Shown: positions 49,281 through 58,299 of the stretch, in pieces
How the letters are laid out: each line of letters starts with the position of its first letter
How positions within the stretch are numbered: position 1 is the first letter of the stretch
Assembly (NCBI RefSeq): GCF_000172075.1
Contig: NZ_ABIC01000024.1
Span: forward strand, 1-64,000
Direction of reading: 5' to 3'
DNA: 64,000 nt
Source: Shewanella benthica KT99
GTDB lineage: Bacteria; Pseudomonadota; Gammaproteobacteria; Enterobacterales; Shewanellaceae
Notes under the pieces: model-generated
Databases searched by the model: none
What the model was told of the DNA's origin: nothing
What the model saw: the letters and a program-made list of their open reading frames with translations, nothing else
Position numbers and translations under genes: made by a program

Positions 49281-49460
49281 ATGGCTATAGCAGGCGTTAG
49301 TTTTTTCAAAAAGAAAAATGTGGCAGGAAAAAGTACCCAAACGGAGCTTGAGTCTATTCAAAGTTTGCAGCAAGACTCAGAGCAAGCGAATCCAGATATT
49401 GAGGCGGACAAGAAGCCTAAACACGGTGAACCCGGTGTGTGCTGTGGTTCATGTTCATAA
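49281..49460 (+). CDS. CCGSCS-motif small protein
   Basis: The 59-aa peptide starts at ATG 49281 with AAGGGG upstream; an in-frame ATG at 49251 would add ten residues. It has a basic N-terminus (SFFKKKNVAGKS), an acidic middle, and ends in VCCGSCS. This exact C-terminus defines the CCGSCS-motif family described in marine gammaproteobacteria. Three clustered Cys suggest metal binding or a site for modification. It is divergent from a SigZ-like factor and a metal-type permease. A terminator follows. Confidence 0.8.
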   Translation: MAIAGVSFFKKKNVAGKSTQTELESIQSLQQDSEQANPDIEADKKPKHGEPGVCCGSCS

Positions 49461-49492
49461 TACCGATTGGTATAAGAGATTAAAATTAACAT

Positions 49493-49520
49493 AAAAAGCC
49501 TCGATTTCTCGAGGCTTTTT
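49493..49520 (+). terminator. Terminator after CCGSCS gene
   Basis: AAAAAGCCTCGA...TCGAGGCTTTTT is a 10-12-bp stem with A and T tracts, 33 bp after the stop. It insulates pfaE from the upstream gene. Confidence 0.9.
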
Positions 49521-49584
49521 AGTATCTCTACCGCTTACCCTTTGATAATATTGCTGCAGTTTATCCCTCTGTTTCGGAGCTAGT

Positions 49585-50463
49585 TTGAGCCCAGTCATTT
49601 CACCCAAGGCGTTAAGCCTAGGGAAACTTAGTCTTTTTTTCTGTCCACTCGAAGATGAACTTTTAACATCTGCACAGGCTGACTCGATTAGGCGTTGGCT
49701 ACCCGAAGATGAACTGACTAAGGTGTCGCGTTATATTCAGCTTTCGGCCAGAGATAAAGGTTTGATGGTTAGAGGGTTCCTCAGAGGGATCTTATCCTTG
49801 GTTGCTAAGGAAACTGGTGCAAATGGAGAATCGGTTTCACCGGCGGATTGGCGTTTCGAATATGGCAAGCAAGGGAAACCTAAACTGGTCAGTGGGCAAC
49901 AAGCGCAAAGTGGACTGCTGTTTAATATTAGTCACAGTGGTAACTGGCTGGTGGTCGCTGTGATGGGAAAAACTGCACATCACAATATTAATGAACTAGG
50001 GGTCGATATAGAGCGATCTAGGCAAACGACGAATATATATCCTATCTTGAATCATTATTTTACTCATGAAGAGTCTAAGGCCTTGCTTGCGCTGCCCAAT
50101 GATAAGCAAAGAGAACGCTTCTTCGATTTATGGGCGCTGAAGGAGTCCTATATCAAGGCTAAAGGCCTTGGCCTGGCTTTATCTCTTAAGTCATTCAGTT
50201 TCGATTTCTCTGGTGTTAAAAAGGCAAAGTTAGATTTATTCGCCAAAGGTGTCTGTATTGAAGTGTTACCTCTCTTTGCAGGCATTCAGTTAAATCTTCA
50301 TCGGGGAGAGTCGGTAAAATTGGCTGATACTTGGTCGGTGTTATTCGGTAAGCTAAATGAGGAGTATCGATTTGCTGTGAGTCTAGATCTCGATTCAAAA
50401 CTTGATATCCATGCTCATAAAATGGATATCAAGGATCTATTAAATGAATTTGAATCTAATTAG
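49585..50463 (+). CDS. pfaE: PfaE, 4'-phosphopantetheinyl transferase
   Basis: The 292-aa Sfp/EntD-type enzyme contains LLFNISHSGNWLVVAV, LGVDIERSRQ (metal-binding Asp and Glu) and the signature FFDLWALKESYIKAKGLGL (WxxKEAxxK type). It transfers phosphopantetheine from CoA to the four PfaA ACP serines and is essential for EPA synthesis. TTG 49585 with GGAG 5 nt upstream is the only good start. It lies divergent from pfaR, separated by an unrelated module. Confidence 0.93.
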   Translation: MSPVISPKALSLGKLSLFFCPLEDELLTSAQADSIRRWLPEDELTKVSRYIQLSARDKGLMVRGFLRGILSLVAKETGANGESVSPADWRFEYGKQGKPKLVSGQQAQSGLLFNISHSGNWLVVAVMGKTAHHNINELGVDIERSRQTTNIYPILNHYFTHEESKALLALPNDKQRERFFDLWALKESYIKAKGLGLALSLKSFSFDFSGVKKAKLDLFAKGVCIEVLPLFAGIQLNLHRGESVKLADTWSVLFGKLNEEYRFAVSLDLDSKLDIHAHKMDIKDLLNEFESN

Positions 50464-51083
50464 TATTTAGCCTGCAATGTTAACCATAGCTTGTCGGTAT
50501 CATTCGAGAAGCCGTAACCCGCATCGGCGCCACTGAAACTTGCGTATTTCACGCCGATATCATAGTGCTTCGCAAATGGGTAGGTTGCCGCTATGCCCCA
50601 TTCCTTACCCATATCGATATCACCGTAATCAGAATCAAACTTATGATATTTGGCGAGTAGTTTAAGCCCTGCAACTTTTGCTGTTAGTACCACATGGGCA
50701 TCTACGAGACCGTTCTCCCAGTTTCCCATGCCGCCAAAGAGAAATTTATCTGTCCAGCCGTTGAAGGCGTGCAGTGTAGCCAGTGGCGTGATAAAACCAG
50801 CCTGGCCGTCATCTGAGCCTAAGACTTCGTAACCTATTTTGGCACCTAAGCCTGCGAAACCTACACCTACACCTGCACCCAATTTATAATAATTAGCGGT
50901 GTAACTTGTCGGGTTGTCCCCGCCCTCTGACTGCTGAGCATATTCCGCTTCATAGCTGAGTTTGATGGCATCTAGTTTGAGCTTTCCTGTTGCACGAATA
51001 CCGTAAGTGTCACTTGAGAAGGCGGCAACGTCTATGTTGTCAATCAGGTATGCATCTGACTCTTCTACACAAACATTGAGAAA
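50460..51083 (-). pseudogene. 3' fragment of an outer-membrane porin gene
   Basis: Minus-strand coding runs without a start from about 51083 (SDAYLIDNIDVAAFSSDTYG) through LGAGVGVGFAGLGAKIGYEV to a C-terminal beta strand LWLTLQAKY. About 200 residues remain, corresponding to the last half of a Shewanella porin. The 5' half is missing at an AT-rich inverted repeat and an IS element. Its stop overlaps the pfaE stop region by 4 bp. Confidence 0.8.
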
Positions 51084-51127
51084 ATTGAACTTTATTGAAT
51101 CACCAGGATCTGATCATAAAGTTCAAT
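51084..51127. repeat. Inverted repeat at the porin break
   Basis: ATTGAACTTTAT and ATAAAGTTCAAT form a perfect 12-bp pair around 20 bp. ATTGAACTTTAT also occurs inside the ISAs1-family end (about 51200), so this may be a scrap of IS end left at the junction. Confidence 0.6.
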
Positions 51128-51182
51128 AACTTAAAGTCTTTAACAATGTCAATTTTCAATGCAGAAGAATGGGCTAAATCTC

Positions 51183-52035
51183 CACGGCAAGATCATTATA
51201 AATTGAACTTTATGCTCAAGTAGCGATCAGATCACCAAATACTCTTTTTTGGTGATGTTAATGACTGCTACTTTTTTAAAACATTTTGATTCGATTGCGG
51301 ATCCCCGTATTGAGCGTTGTAAAAAACATAACTTATTAGAGATTATTTTACTCGCTATAAGTACGGTTATGTCAGGCTCTGAAGGATGGGAAGACATTGA
51401 AAACTTTGGACATCTAAAGCTTGATTGGCTTCGTCAGTATCGTCCTTTTAAAGCAGGTATTCCTCGGCATGACACTATTGCCCGTGTTATCTGCCGATTA
51501 AAAGCGGATGAAATAGAGATAGCAAAGCTAATCGTTAAGCAAAAGGCTGACTATATTCTAGCGCTTAAAGGTCATCATTCTGGTCTACAGGGTGAATTGA
51601 AACAAGACGTTGTCAGCAAGTGCTGGTTAATAAAAGTTGGTTAAATAATAAATATCAGTGGGTTGGCTTAAAAAGCATTATCAAAGTAACATCAGACGTA
51701 CATGAAAAAACGACAGGTAAAGAGACCACTGAAACACGTTGGTACATTAGCTCATTAGATTTAAATGCAGAGCAGGCGTTATCTTCTGTGCGAAATCACT
51801 GGCAAGTAGAAAGTATGCATTGGGTGTTAGAGATGACATTCAGAGAAGATGAATCACGGATCCGTAAAGGCCGAGGTCCGCTTGCTTTTAATGTGATGAG
51901 AAAAATAGCAATGACCTTGTTCAAGCAAGAGCAGACAAAACGCGCGAGTATAGTGGCTAAAAAGAAGATGGCAGGGTTGGACGACGAGTATCGCTCAACC
52001 CTGTTAGAGTCAGGGATTAAAATGCGCTAGCCGTG
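51183..52035 (+). mobile_element. ISAs1-family element, copy 1 (deletion derivative)
   Basis: The 853-bp element is bounded by CACGGCAAG and CTAGCCGTG inverted ends, identical to copy 2 at 62482-63570. Relative to copy 2 it lacks two internal pieces of 145 bp and 91 bp, which accounts for the whole 236-bp length difference. No target duplication is seen (flanks AAATCTC and TATGCTG differ). It sits where the porin gene is cut. Confidence 0.85.
51249..52030 (+). pseudogene. ISAs1-family transposase, internally deleted
   Basis: The N-terminus TATFLKHFDSIADPRIERCK and GWEDIENFGHLKLDWLRQY are intact. The central catalytic part is gone (after LKADEIE it jumps to IAKLIVKQKADYILALKGHH) and a second gap follows GLQGEL. 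The C-terminus (RNHWQVESMHWVLEMTFRED) is in a different frame. The first DDE Asp region (DGKT) is missing, so it is inactive. Confidence 0.88.
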
Positions 52036-52465
52036 TATGCTGACAATAAATGTGACGAAGATCGTTGACTTATCCAGATTGTCATTACCTATAAAGTAGT
52101 ATTTTTAGCCTTTGCTAATTTAATCTTTGTTGATGATGTTAGTCTAAAATGAGAATTTTTAATGGTTTGTAGCGGTTTAATGAAGCTGGTATCAATGAGG
52201 AAAGGCATAGGTTCAATGGTTGAGCGTATGCTTATGTAAAGTTGTAATGCCAGTAACTAAAAAACACCCAAGTTGAGAAACTTGGATGTTGTAGAGACCT
52301 GTTTTAGTCTATTTTAATCTAGCTGCGAGTATTGAAAACAGCTTTACTCACTTGAGTATTAATGTGTTCCATTCGCTGGCTTTAAAGGCACAATTTCAAA
52401 GTCAGATTTGGACATTCTCTCCCTATTTTACCTATACCTATTTTTAGAATCTTAACACTCTTACC
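52036..52465. other. Intergenic stretch with minus-strand terminator
   Basis: Non-coding. A minus-strand terminator for queF lies at about 52258-52290 (stem CCAAGTT/AACTTGG, then T6). The remaining sequence has no recognised feature. Confidence 0.65.
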
Positions 52466-53323
52466 TTATTGTCTGGCTAAACGATGATTTTCTGGTGGCG
52501 TCTCAAAATCACTTCGGTAAGGGTTAATATCTAAGCCTCCACGTCGTGTGTAGCGGGCATATACCGTGAGTTTGGCACAATGACAGAAGCGTTTTAGGTC
52601 GACAAAGATACGTTCGATACACTGCTCATGAAACTCATTATGTTGGCGGAATGAGATGATATACCTGAGTAGTTTTTCTCTATCGATTTTTGGCCCCTGA
52701 TAACGGATCATCACGCTGCCCCAATCGGGCTGAGAGGTGATCAAGCAGTTAGATTTAAGCAGGTTAGAGTTAAGCGTTTCGGCAACGACCGCTTTCTCAT
52801 CGGTACTGTTCTCAAGGTATTGAGGGTTAAAATTGTAGTCATCAACTTCTATATCAAGATCGTCGATACAGGTGCCTGGAAGTTCAACGATGCGTTGGCT
52901 AGCGAACTGTTTAGGTTCAAATACCTTAACGCTGACATCGCCTACGGCACATTTTGACAAGTCTTGGGTTAAGGTGGCCTGTACTTGTTCTATATCGTCG
53001 AATTTGGTTTGATTGAAACTATTGAGATAGAGCTTGAATGACTTAGATTCGATCAAGTTATCGCTATCGAAGCTGAGTTGAAACTCGGCTATGGCAACGA
53101 CTGGCTTACCCTTAGCATTGAGCCAGGATAGTTCATAACCGGTCCAGATATCAGTGCCATGAAAAGGCAAACTTTCATTGAGCTCGATTGCATCACGATT
53201 AAGTTTACGTGGAACCCCTTGCAGCAAAGATGCGTCATACTCGGCCTGATAGCCCGTTGCTTTACCAAGAGTTAAGCCACTGAGTGCCTCGGCATCCGTA
53301 TAGGGATCATGAACTTGTGTCAT
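52466..53323 (-). CDS. queF: NADPH-dependent 7-cyano-7-deazaguanine reductase QueF
   Basis: ATG 53323 ([17 protein letters not shown]) gives 285 aa, the usual length of the bimodular form; the longer frame to 53365 is unlikely. It has the QueF motif [15 protein letters not shown], the catalytic Cys in [15 protein letters not shown] and the C-terminal [16 protein letters not shown]. It reduces preQ0 to preQ1 for queuosine. It is divergent from syd, the same pairing as in E. coli. Confidence 0.95.
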   Translation of the reverse strand: MTQVHDPYTDAEALSGLTLGKATGYQAEYDASLLQGVPRKLNRDAIELNESLPFHGTDIWTGYELSWLNAKGKPVVAIAEFQLSFDSDNLIESKSFKLYLNSFNQTKFDDIEQVQATLTQDLSKCAVGDVSVKVFEPKQFASQRIVELPGTCIDDLDIEVDDYNFNPQYLENSTDEKAVVAETLNSNLLKSNCLITSQPDWGSVMIRYQGPKIDREKLLRYIISFRQHNEFHEQCIERIFVDLKRFCHCAKLTVYARYTRRGGLDINPYRSDFETPPENHRLARQ

Positions 53324-53383
53324 CAATAGATATTCCATGTCAAAATAGGCGCATATTATACTCAAAATTTGGACTTCTGCTAA

Positions 53384-54049
53384 GTGTCTTCTTTACCTGC
53401 TTTAGATGATTTCTTGAAATTATATCAACTGACCTATCTCGAAAAGCTAGGTGAATCTCCACGTTACTACCCTAGAGGTGAAGGCTCTCTCTGTATTGAA
53501 GGGGAGTTTGATGCCAGTAATTACCATGAGTCGAATGAAGAGGTCAGCGTATGTTGGAAGCCGGTAAAAAGAGAAGAGCCAGGATCTTTTGCTAATGTCG
53601 AGACTGCGTTAGGCATAGAGTTAGGCTCCGACATAGATGCATTTTTTGGCGAATATTTCTCAGCCCCTCTGCTGTTTAACTGTGAGTGGGGACAAGGGGA
53701 GCTGCTACAGGTATGGAATCAGACAGACTTTGAATATCTACAGCAAAATATGATTGGTCATTTGATGATGAAGAAAAAATTAAAACAAGCGCCTACCTGG
53801 TTTATCGGTGTGCTAGGTGATGGAGACAAGATGCTAACTGTCGATAACAGCGATGGCAGCGTCTGGGTCGAGATCCCTGGAGAAGCGCCATCTGAAAAAT
53901 TAACTAACAGCCTAAATGAGTTTATTGCCCTGCTAACCCCAAGGGTCGCGCCTCCAGAGCTTCATATCGAGGAGTCTATGCCTGAGTTGGATCACCCAGG
54001 AATATGGAATCGATTTAAGTTAATGTGGCGCAACTTGCGCGGCAAGTAA
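53384..54049 (+). CDS. syd: SecY-interacting protein Syd
   Basis: The 221-aa cytosolic, acidic Syd protein has characteristic [34 protein letters not shown] and [20 protein letters not shown]. It binds SecY and is thought to check translocon quality. Start codon GTG or TTG-like at 53384, 60 bp from queF on the other strand. Confidence 0.93.
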   Translation: MSSLPALDDFLKLYQLTYLEKLGESPRYYPRGEGSLCIEGEFDASNYHESNEEVSVCWKPVKREEPGSFANVETALGIELGSDIDAFFGEYFSAPLLFNCEWGQGELLQVWNQTDFEYLQQNMIGHLMMKKKLKQAPTWFIGVLGDGDKMLTVDNSDGSVWVEIPGEAPSEKLTNSLNEFIALLTPRVAPPELHIEESMPELDHPGIWNRFKLMWRNLRGK

Positions 54050-54114
54050 CAAGCGATTATGTACGAAAGCCACTTGCGCAGCATAAAGTGTTTTTCCTTT
54101 TTCCTTAAAGATCT

Positions 54115-54245
54115 GCCCACTACGTGAGCCTCTCAGGACTTCTACCTGTCTTAAAAGGGAATAACTATTTTTTCAACAATGCGCCTTGAGTTAACAGCCC
54201 TGAGAGAGCTCTGAATTGATCATAAATTTAATGGAATTGGTATAG
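54115..54245. repeat. Second copy of the Shewanella-type dispersed element
   Basis: The reverse complement starts ATACCAATTCC and includes GATCAATTCAGAG, CAAGGCGCATTG, TTATTCCCTTTTAAG and CTGAGAGGCTCAC. These appear in the same order as in the element at 3630-3944. It lies between the convergent syd and DUF2310 genes. Only the left-type half is present, about 130 bp. Confidence 0.7.
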
Positions 54246-55019
54246 CTAAAGGTGATCCCAAGAGATGTTTGACACGATTCGGCAGCTGTCACAACGAAAG
54301 TGGAACATGTCTAATAAAGGTTCATCGAGTCGCCAATGTTTATTGCCGCAACGGGGGCAGGGGCGAACTTTCTCGCTTGCTAGATTATCTCCGCCGACAC
54401 GATAGAGGTAATAATAGGTTGGGATTTTGGTTAAGTATTCGATGCGACCTCTCAGATCCCAGCCTCGGCGAAATAGATCACTCGACGTAGACGTTAATTC
54501 CTCTAATGCTGCAAACTCAGCTTTTGTTGCTGCAGCCATCTGCAGTTCGTCACAGGCTTGCCACTCAGTTTGCCAGCGAATGATGCGTTTATGATCGCCA
54601 TTGAATGTTGCCGGCAGTTGATAGAGTGGGATGGGCTGCAAGGTATCACCGTTTCGTACCGGTGAGCACATGTGCACATAACTGGTATAAACCAGCTGCC
54701 AACTTGGTGTTTCAGAGCTGCTGACTTCTGAATTGATGTCTTGACCTAGGTATTTTTCTCTCGGAGCGAGTATTTTTGACTCTGTCAGTTCGACGAGTGC
54801 TTTCTCAACCCATGGGCTGTTAAAACGTTTCGCTAAACTACTTTTTTCTGGCATTACTAGCCTGACTCTAAACTCCCCATCATTGAATGCCACGGCGAAT
54901 TCACGGCCTAAAATTTGCCCATTGGCTCTATAGGCTTCGAGTAAACCATTAATCGATTTTTCGGCTGCTGTTATGGTAGTGTTGTCATAACATTCAAATC
55001 TTAATTCAACAACATGCAT
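54246..55019 (-). CDS. Zn-ribbon-containing protein (DUF2310 family)
   Basis: The 257-aa protein has a C-terminal zinc ribbon CPRCGNKHW ... FRCDSC (four Cys) preceded by IPTYYYLYRVGG. The N-terminal half (MHVVELRFECYDNTTITAAE) is the DUF2310 core. The function is unknown; nucleic acid binding is predicted. Its ATG overlaps the stop of the upstream 109-aa gene by one base, so the two are coupled. Confidence 0.85.
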   Translation of the reverse strand: MHVVELRFECYDNTTITAAEKSINGLLEAYRANGQILGREFAVAFNDGEFRVRLVMPEKSSLAKRFNSPWVEKALVELTESKILAPREKYLGQDINSEVSSSETPSWQLVYTSYVHMCSPVRNGDTLQPIPLYQLPATFNGDHKRIIRWQTEWQACDELQMAAATKAEFAALEELTSTSSDLFRRGWDLRGRIEYLTKIPTYYYLYRVGGDNLASEKVRPCPRCGNKHWRLDEPLLDMFHFRCDSCRIVSNISWDHL

Positions 55020-55348
55020 TATTTTTTTGCCTTTATTTCATGCTTTTCGAGCCGTTCTAATCGAGAATTAAGCTTTTGGTAAGCTAGCTTTAATTGAGTC
55101 AGCTCCGCTTTTAGCTGATCAATTTCGGACTCAGCTTCATCAGGGACGGTCGCTGGGGGCAATTTGTCCAGACTGGGGATCTTCTCTACTGAGCTAGTAT
55201 CCATCGCCCTAAATTGCTGCAGGCCCTGGATCAGTATGGGCATAGGAATACTGTTGCCAATTTTTGTTTTGATCAGTGCAAGGCTAGGTTTTTTTCCTGC
55301 AATCGATAGCGATTTAGCCGCTGCCAATATCTGTTCTATTGGGCTCAT
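55019..55348 (-). CDS. Small coiled-coil protein, unknown function
   Basis: The 109-aa protein has an N-terminal helical region (ILAAAKSLSIAGKKPSLALI), which looks like a small KfrA-like DNA-binding domain. A coiled coil covers about 70-105 (ESEIDQLKAELTQLKLAYQK). It is translationally coupled to the DUF2310 gene. No firm family name. Confidence 0.65.
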   Translation of the reverse strand: MSPIEQILAAAKSLSIAGKKPSLALIKTKIGNSIPMPILIQGLQQFRAMDTSSVEKIPSLDKLPPATVPDEAESEIDQLKAELTQLKLAYQKLNSRLERLEKHEIKAKK

Positions 55349-55497
55349 AGTTGGTTATCTTTCCCACTTGTTTAGTAAATGTGACCAATGTTATCTGAGT
55401 TTTCCGTATTAAATTCTTATTAAACAACCAGATGTGATATTGGCTTGTTTTTTGCCTTATCTGAAGTTATCTATAATAAAGAAACAGGAAGTCATAG

Positions 55498-55868
55498 TGA
55501 AAACAAATTTAATTGGTTTGGCATTAATTGGTATTACAAGTTTAAGCTTATCTGGCTGCGTACTCAATATTGGTGATGGGGAATTGGGATGGAATGGCCA
55601 AGAGGGCTGGGAAGAGACTCAAGATATCAATCGCGGAAATCTGGCTAGATTGAGTCTGGGTATGACTCGAGATCAAGTTAGCGTCTTGATGGGAACAGCA
55701 GATTTTAATGAAGCCTATATTGAGAAAGACAAAGAGGTTCATGTGCTTTTTTATCGCACGCAACATACCAGGGGCGATGGTAAAACCACAAAAGATGAAT
55801 GTACTCCTGTGGTTATCAGCAATAATTCCCTAGTAGGCTGGGGAAATATGGCTTACAAAAATATCTAG
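55498..55868 (+). CDS. DUF3192 family lipoprotein
   Basis: GTG 55498 opens a lipoprotein signal, ISLIGLALIG-type hydrophobic run ending LSLSGC (lipobox). The frame is open from 55434 but that extension would bury the signal. The mature part has ARLSLGMTRDQVSVLMGTADF, a SmpA/OmlA-like turn, and VHVLFYRTQHTRGDGKTTKD, typical of DUF3192. It is an envelope protein of unknown role. Confidence 0.82.
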
Positions 55869-55881
55869 TTAGCAAACTAAA

Positions 55882-56109
55882 TTACCTAAGTTGGGCGTCT
55901 AAATGATCGATTAACTCAGACCATTGGGCGTCTTCTTCAATTGCTTCCTTTAAAAAGCTCTTCTGAGAATCATTCCAAAAATCAGCCTGACAGAGCAGCA
56001 CGTTCGCGGGTATCGTATGGTTTGCGATAAATTTGTCAATACTCTGTTCGCTATTATCTAATCCTAATTGATCAAAAAGATGACTAAGATCTTGAGGTGT
56101 GGTGTCCAT
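55882..56109 (-). CDS. DUF2789 family protein
   Basis: This is a 75-aa helical protein from ATG 56109 (MDTTPQDLSHLFDQLGLD); the frame is open to 56139. It contains HTIPANVLLCQADFWNDSQK, typical of DUF2789. Cytoplasmic, function unknown. Convergent with the DUF3192 gene. Confidence 0.82.
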   Translation of the reverse strand: MDTTPQDLSHLFDQLGLDNSEQSIDKFIANHTIPANVLLCQADFWNDSQKSFLKEAIEEDAQWSELIDHLDAQLR

Positions 56110-56282
56110 ATTATTGGTTTCCTTTTGCTTATCTAACATAACACTGGTGGCTTAAATATTAGTATGGATCAAACTTCATTAAATTGACTGATAAATAGCG
56201 TTTTATGATTAATATTTACACGCTTTAACTTGCTTGCTACATTGGTTGTTAATTGATTTAGATCAAGGGATAACTTAAACCG

Positions 56283-56927
56283 ATGGCAACAGATAATCAA
56301 ACATTAGAAACCTATCGAGCGGTATACCTGACGGCTGAAGATCTTCGCGTGGCAGCTTCGATACTTTATAACGCCTACCACGATGACCCTTTTTTTATTG
56401 AATCATTTCACTCAGGTGATCTTTCCATGTATGAGCAAAAGCTCAGAGGAGCGATCAGGGAGGAGTTAAATGAATTATGGCAACAAGAACAGACGTTAAT
56501 TGGCTTATTTGAGGGAGAGCGAATGCTTGGGGTTGCATGTATTGTGTCTCAGCAACTGCCTCTGGGGGAGTCTCGATATTGGCATTGGCGGTTAAAGATG
56601 CTTATCAGTACCGGTTGGCAATCGACACAAGCCTTGATCAAGAAAGAATCCTGCTTGTTAGAGCACCTGCCTAGTTCGAATTGTGGCATTTTACAATTTA
56701 TTGCCGTGTCGCCTATTGAACAGAAAAAAGGCTTAGGTAGCAAGTTGGTGCAAGCCGTTTTGAGCTGGTGTGATGAACAACCTGAAATGGATGGTGTTGG
56801 TGTTTTTGCCAGTGAACATCAACATGCTCAGTTATTCAGCCAACATGGTTTTACCGCCATAGAGACTCTCTTTATCGGTAAAGTTGAGGGTGAGTTATTG
56901 TTTTATCGAGGACAAGATAATGAGTAA
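56283..56927 (+). CDS. GNAT family N-acetyltransferase
   Basis: The 214-aa protein has the acetyl-CoA motif in ILQFIAVSPIEQKKGLGSKL (V..xxKGxGxxL) and a late ASEHQHAQLFSQHGF, as in GNAT enzymes. The substrate is unknown. Its last codons lie just before an Mpo1-like remnant. Confidence 0.85.
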   Translation: MATDNQTLETYRAVYLTAEDLRVAASILYNAYHDDPFFIESFHSGDLSMYEQKLRGAIREELNELWQQEQTLIGLFEGERMLGVACIVSQQLPLGESRYWHWRLKMLISTGWQSTQALIKKESCLLEHLPSSNCGILQFIAVSPIEQKKGLGSKLVQAVLSWCDEQPEMDGVGVFASEHQHAQLFSQHGFTAIETLFIGKVEGELLFYRGQDNE

Positions 56928-56978
56928 TTCTAATATTGAAAAATGTTTGTGGGGAAATTATGAATAGGGGGGGAGACT

Positions 56979-57131
56979 ATACGATATCAATCGTTTAAAG
57001 AATTTTATCCTTTCTATCTTGCGCAGCATAAAGATCCAGTCTGTCGAAATTATTTAAAAGATAAACTAGCAGCAAGCCAGAATAGCTCGGTAAATGCCAC
57101 CATCACAGAGATAAGTTATCCTATCCATTAG
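56979..57131 (+). pseudogene. Mpo1-like (DUF962) N-terminal remnant
   Basis: After a ribosome site (GGGGGGAG), a frame reads ATA-RYQSFKEFYPFYLAQHKD then PVCRNYL. This matches the start of Mpo1-like proteins (KSFxEFYPFYLxxHxxPxCR), but with ATA where ATG is expected. After about 22 codons the similarity ends and the frame stops at 57129. The rest of the gene is lost. Confidence 0.65.
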
Positions 57132-57194
57132 CCAATTTTGGGGTTCTATTCACGAATATTCGAAATATGTGAAGTAAACTTCGTCCTGAGTCTC

Positions 57195-57212
57195 TGTGAG
57201 ATATCTCTCACA
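57195..57212 (+). promoter_or_regulatory. UvrY/GacA-type binding palindrome upstream of csrB
   Basis: TGTGAGATATCTCTCACA has 7-bp perfect arms around TATC, matching the 18-bp UvrY site TGTGAGAGATCTCTCACA known from csrB promoters. It lies about 180 bp before the expected RNA start, the usual distance for GacA/UvrY sites. A TGTAAG half-site follows at 57217. Confidence 0.8.
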
Positions 57213-57581
57213 TGAATGTAAGACAAGAGGGTTTTTTTTATCATCATCATGCTACACGAGTTGATTTATTATGTTGTAAAACAACGCCTTGGTGTTATTT
57301 TGGTTGTGTTTTCTAGTTGGCGCTAATCATGGTGTTTGGTATTTGAACATTATTCTTATCCAGATCATCTAGAATTTAACTCGTACAAGGAAATGTATGA
57401 AGTGAATGGATACAGTGATCAGCAGTGGCAAAGGGAACGTCACTGAAAGGATTCAATCATGGATGAGTCGCTCTAGGATTGAGCGGCACTCGCTAGCAAG
57501 GAAGCCAGATTATCCAGGATGGAAAGTTTGCAATCTGGAAGATTGTATACACGGAATGTATTGAAAGGAGTCGACAGGGAA

Positions 57582-57740
57582 GGCTTTAGGGACACGCTCA
57601 AGGATTGAGTCAGCTCGGTTAATGGATTATCGAGTAAATGGAGCAGTATACGGATATAAGTACGGATATACAGGGATGGCTTTTAGGGACACGCTCAAGG
57701 ATTGAGTCAGCTCGATTAATGGACTAGCGAGTAAATGGAG
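57582..57740 (+). repeat. 62-bp direct repeat inside csrB
   Basis: Units at 57582-57643 and 57678-57740 are nearly identical (GGGACACGCTCAAGGATTGA ... GAGTAAATGGAG), with a handful of differences. Each carries four GGA motifs, so the array of CsrA sites was enlarged by duplication. Confidence 0.9.
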
Positions 57741-57873
57741 AAGTAACAGTGGCTATTTATATCCGCTGTACAGGGAAATAACAGGACGTTACAGGGATGA
57801 TGCAGGGAGCATATTGAACGCATGGATGGTGCAGGGAGCATAATAAATAGCAGGATTGCTTAACAAAAGAGAC

Positions 57874-57910
57874 AAAAAGCACGGCTTCTAGGAGCCGTGC
57901 TTTTTCTTTT
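57874..57910. terminator. Terminator of csrB, bidirectional
   Basis: AAAAAGCACGGCT-TCTAGG-AGCCGTGCTTTTT is a 13-bp stem with flanking A and T tracts. It also serves the convergent DUF3301 gene, whose stop is at 57910. Confidence 0.95.
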
Positions 57911-58299
57911 TATTTGCACTTGCCTGTATTACAGCTGCCTCGAGAGCCACAGCTACCGCCTACAGATCCACGAGATTCTGGTGCATCGAGCCATTCAGGT
58001 TCCGGGAAAATTGGCCACTTAACCTTTTGTACTGTATTCCCATGCATCCATATCTCAGCTTTATATTGATTCATACCATCGGTACTAAACTCAAGCAGAT
58101 ATTTTGCCTTCCATGTGAGCCCGCTGCTGCCACCTATACTGGGTCTAGCGGACTCCATTGCAATAGCAAGCAGTTGCACCTTTTGTTTGTTGCATTCTCT
58201 CTGGGCAAATAGTCGACTAATTTCAGCCATTTGCCTCAATTGCCAAAAAAATGCGCCAACAACGACGAGTGCAACGATAAGTAAAAAATCTGTCATCAT
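57910..58299 (-). CDS. DUF3301 family membrane-anchored protein
   Basis: The 129-aa protein has one N-terminal membrane helix (FLLIVALVVVGAFFWQL) followed by a globular part (RECNKQKVQLLAIAMESARP) typical of DUF3301. The tail is rich in Gly, Ser and Cys (GGSCGSRGSCNTGKCK), which is unusual and could bind metal. It overlaps the DUF3549 stop by 4 bp, so both are one operon. Confidence 0.82.
   Translation of the reverse strand: MMTDFLLIVALVVVGAFFWQLRQMAEISRLFAQRECNKQKVQLLAIAMESARPSIGGSSGLTWKAKYLLEFSTDGMNQYKAEIWMHGNTVQKVKWPIFPEPEWLDAPESRGSVGGSCGSRGSCNTGKCK

Larger units (their letters stand above)
57382..57910 (+). ncRNA. csrB: CsrB-type regulatory RNA
   Basis: About 525 nt without an ORF contain roughly 31 GGA triplets, most as AGGGA, AAGGA, CAGGA or ATGGA. 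Many sit in small hairpin loops (GCTCTAGGATTGAGC, CTCAAGGATTGAG twice, TACACGGAATGTA). A possible -10 TAGAAT is at 57370, with TTGAAC at 57343 further off than ideal. The RNA ends in a strong terminator. Between syd and yqcC is exactly where E. coli csrB lies. It should bind many CsrA dimers and relieve CsrA repression, controlled by BarA/UvrY. The 5' end is approximate. Confidence 0.9.
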
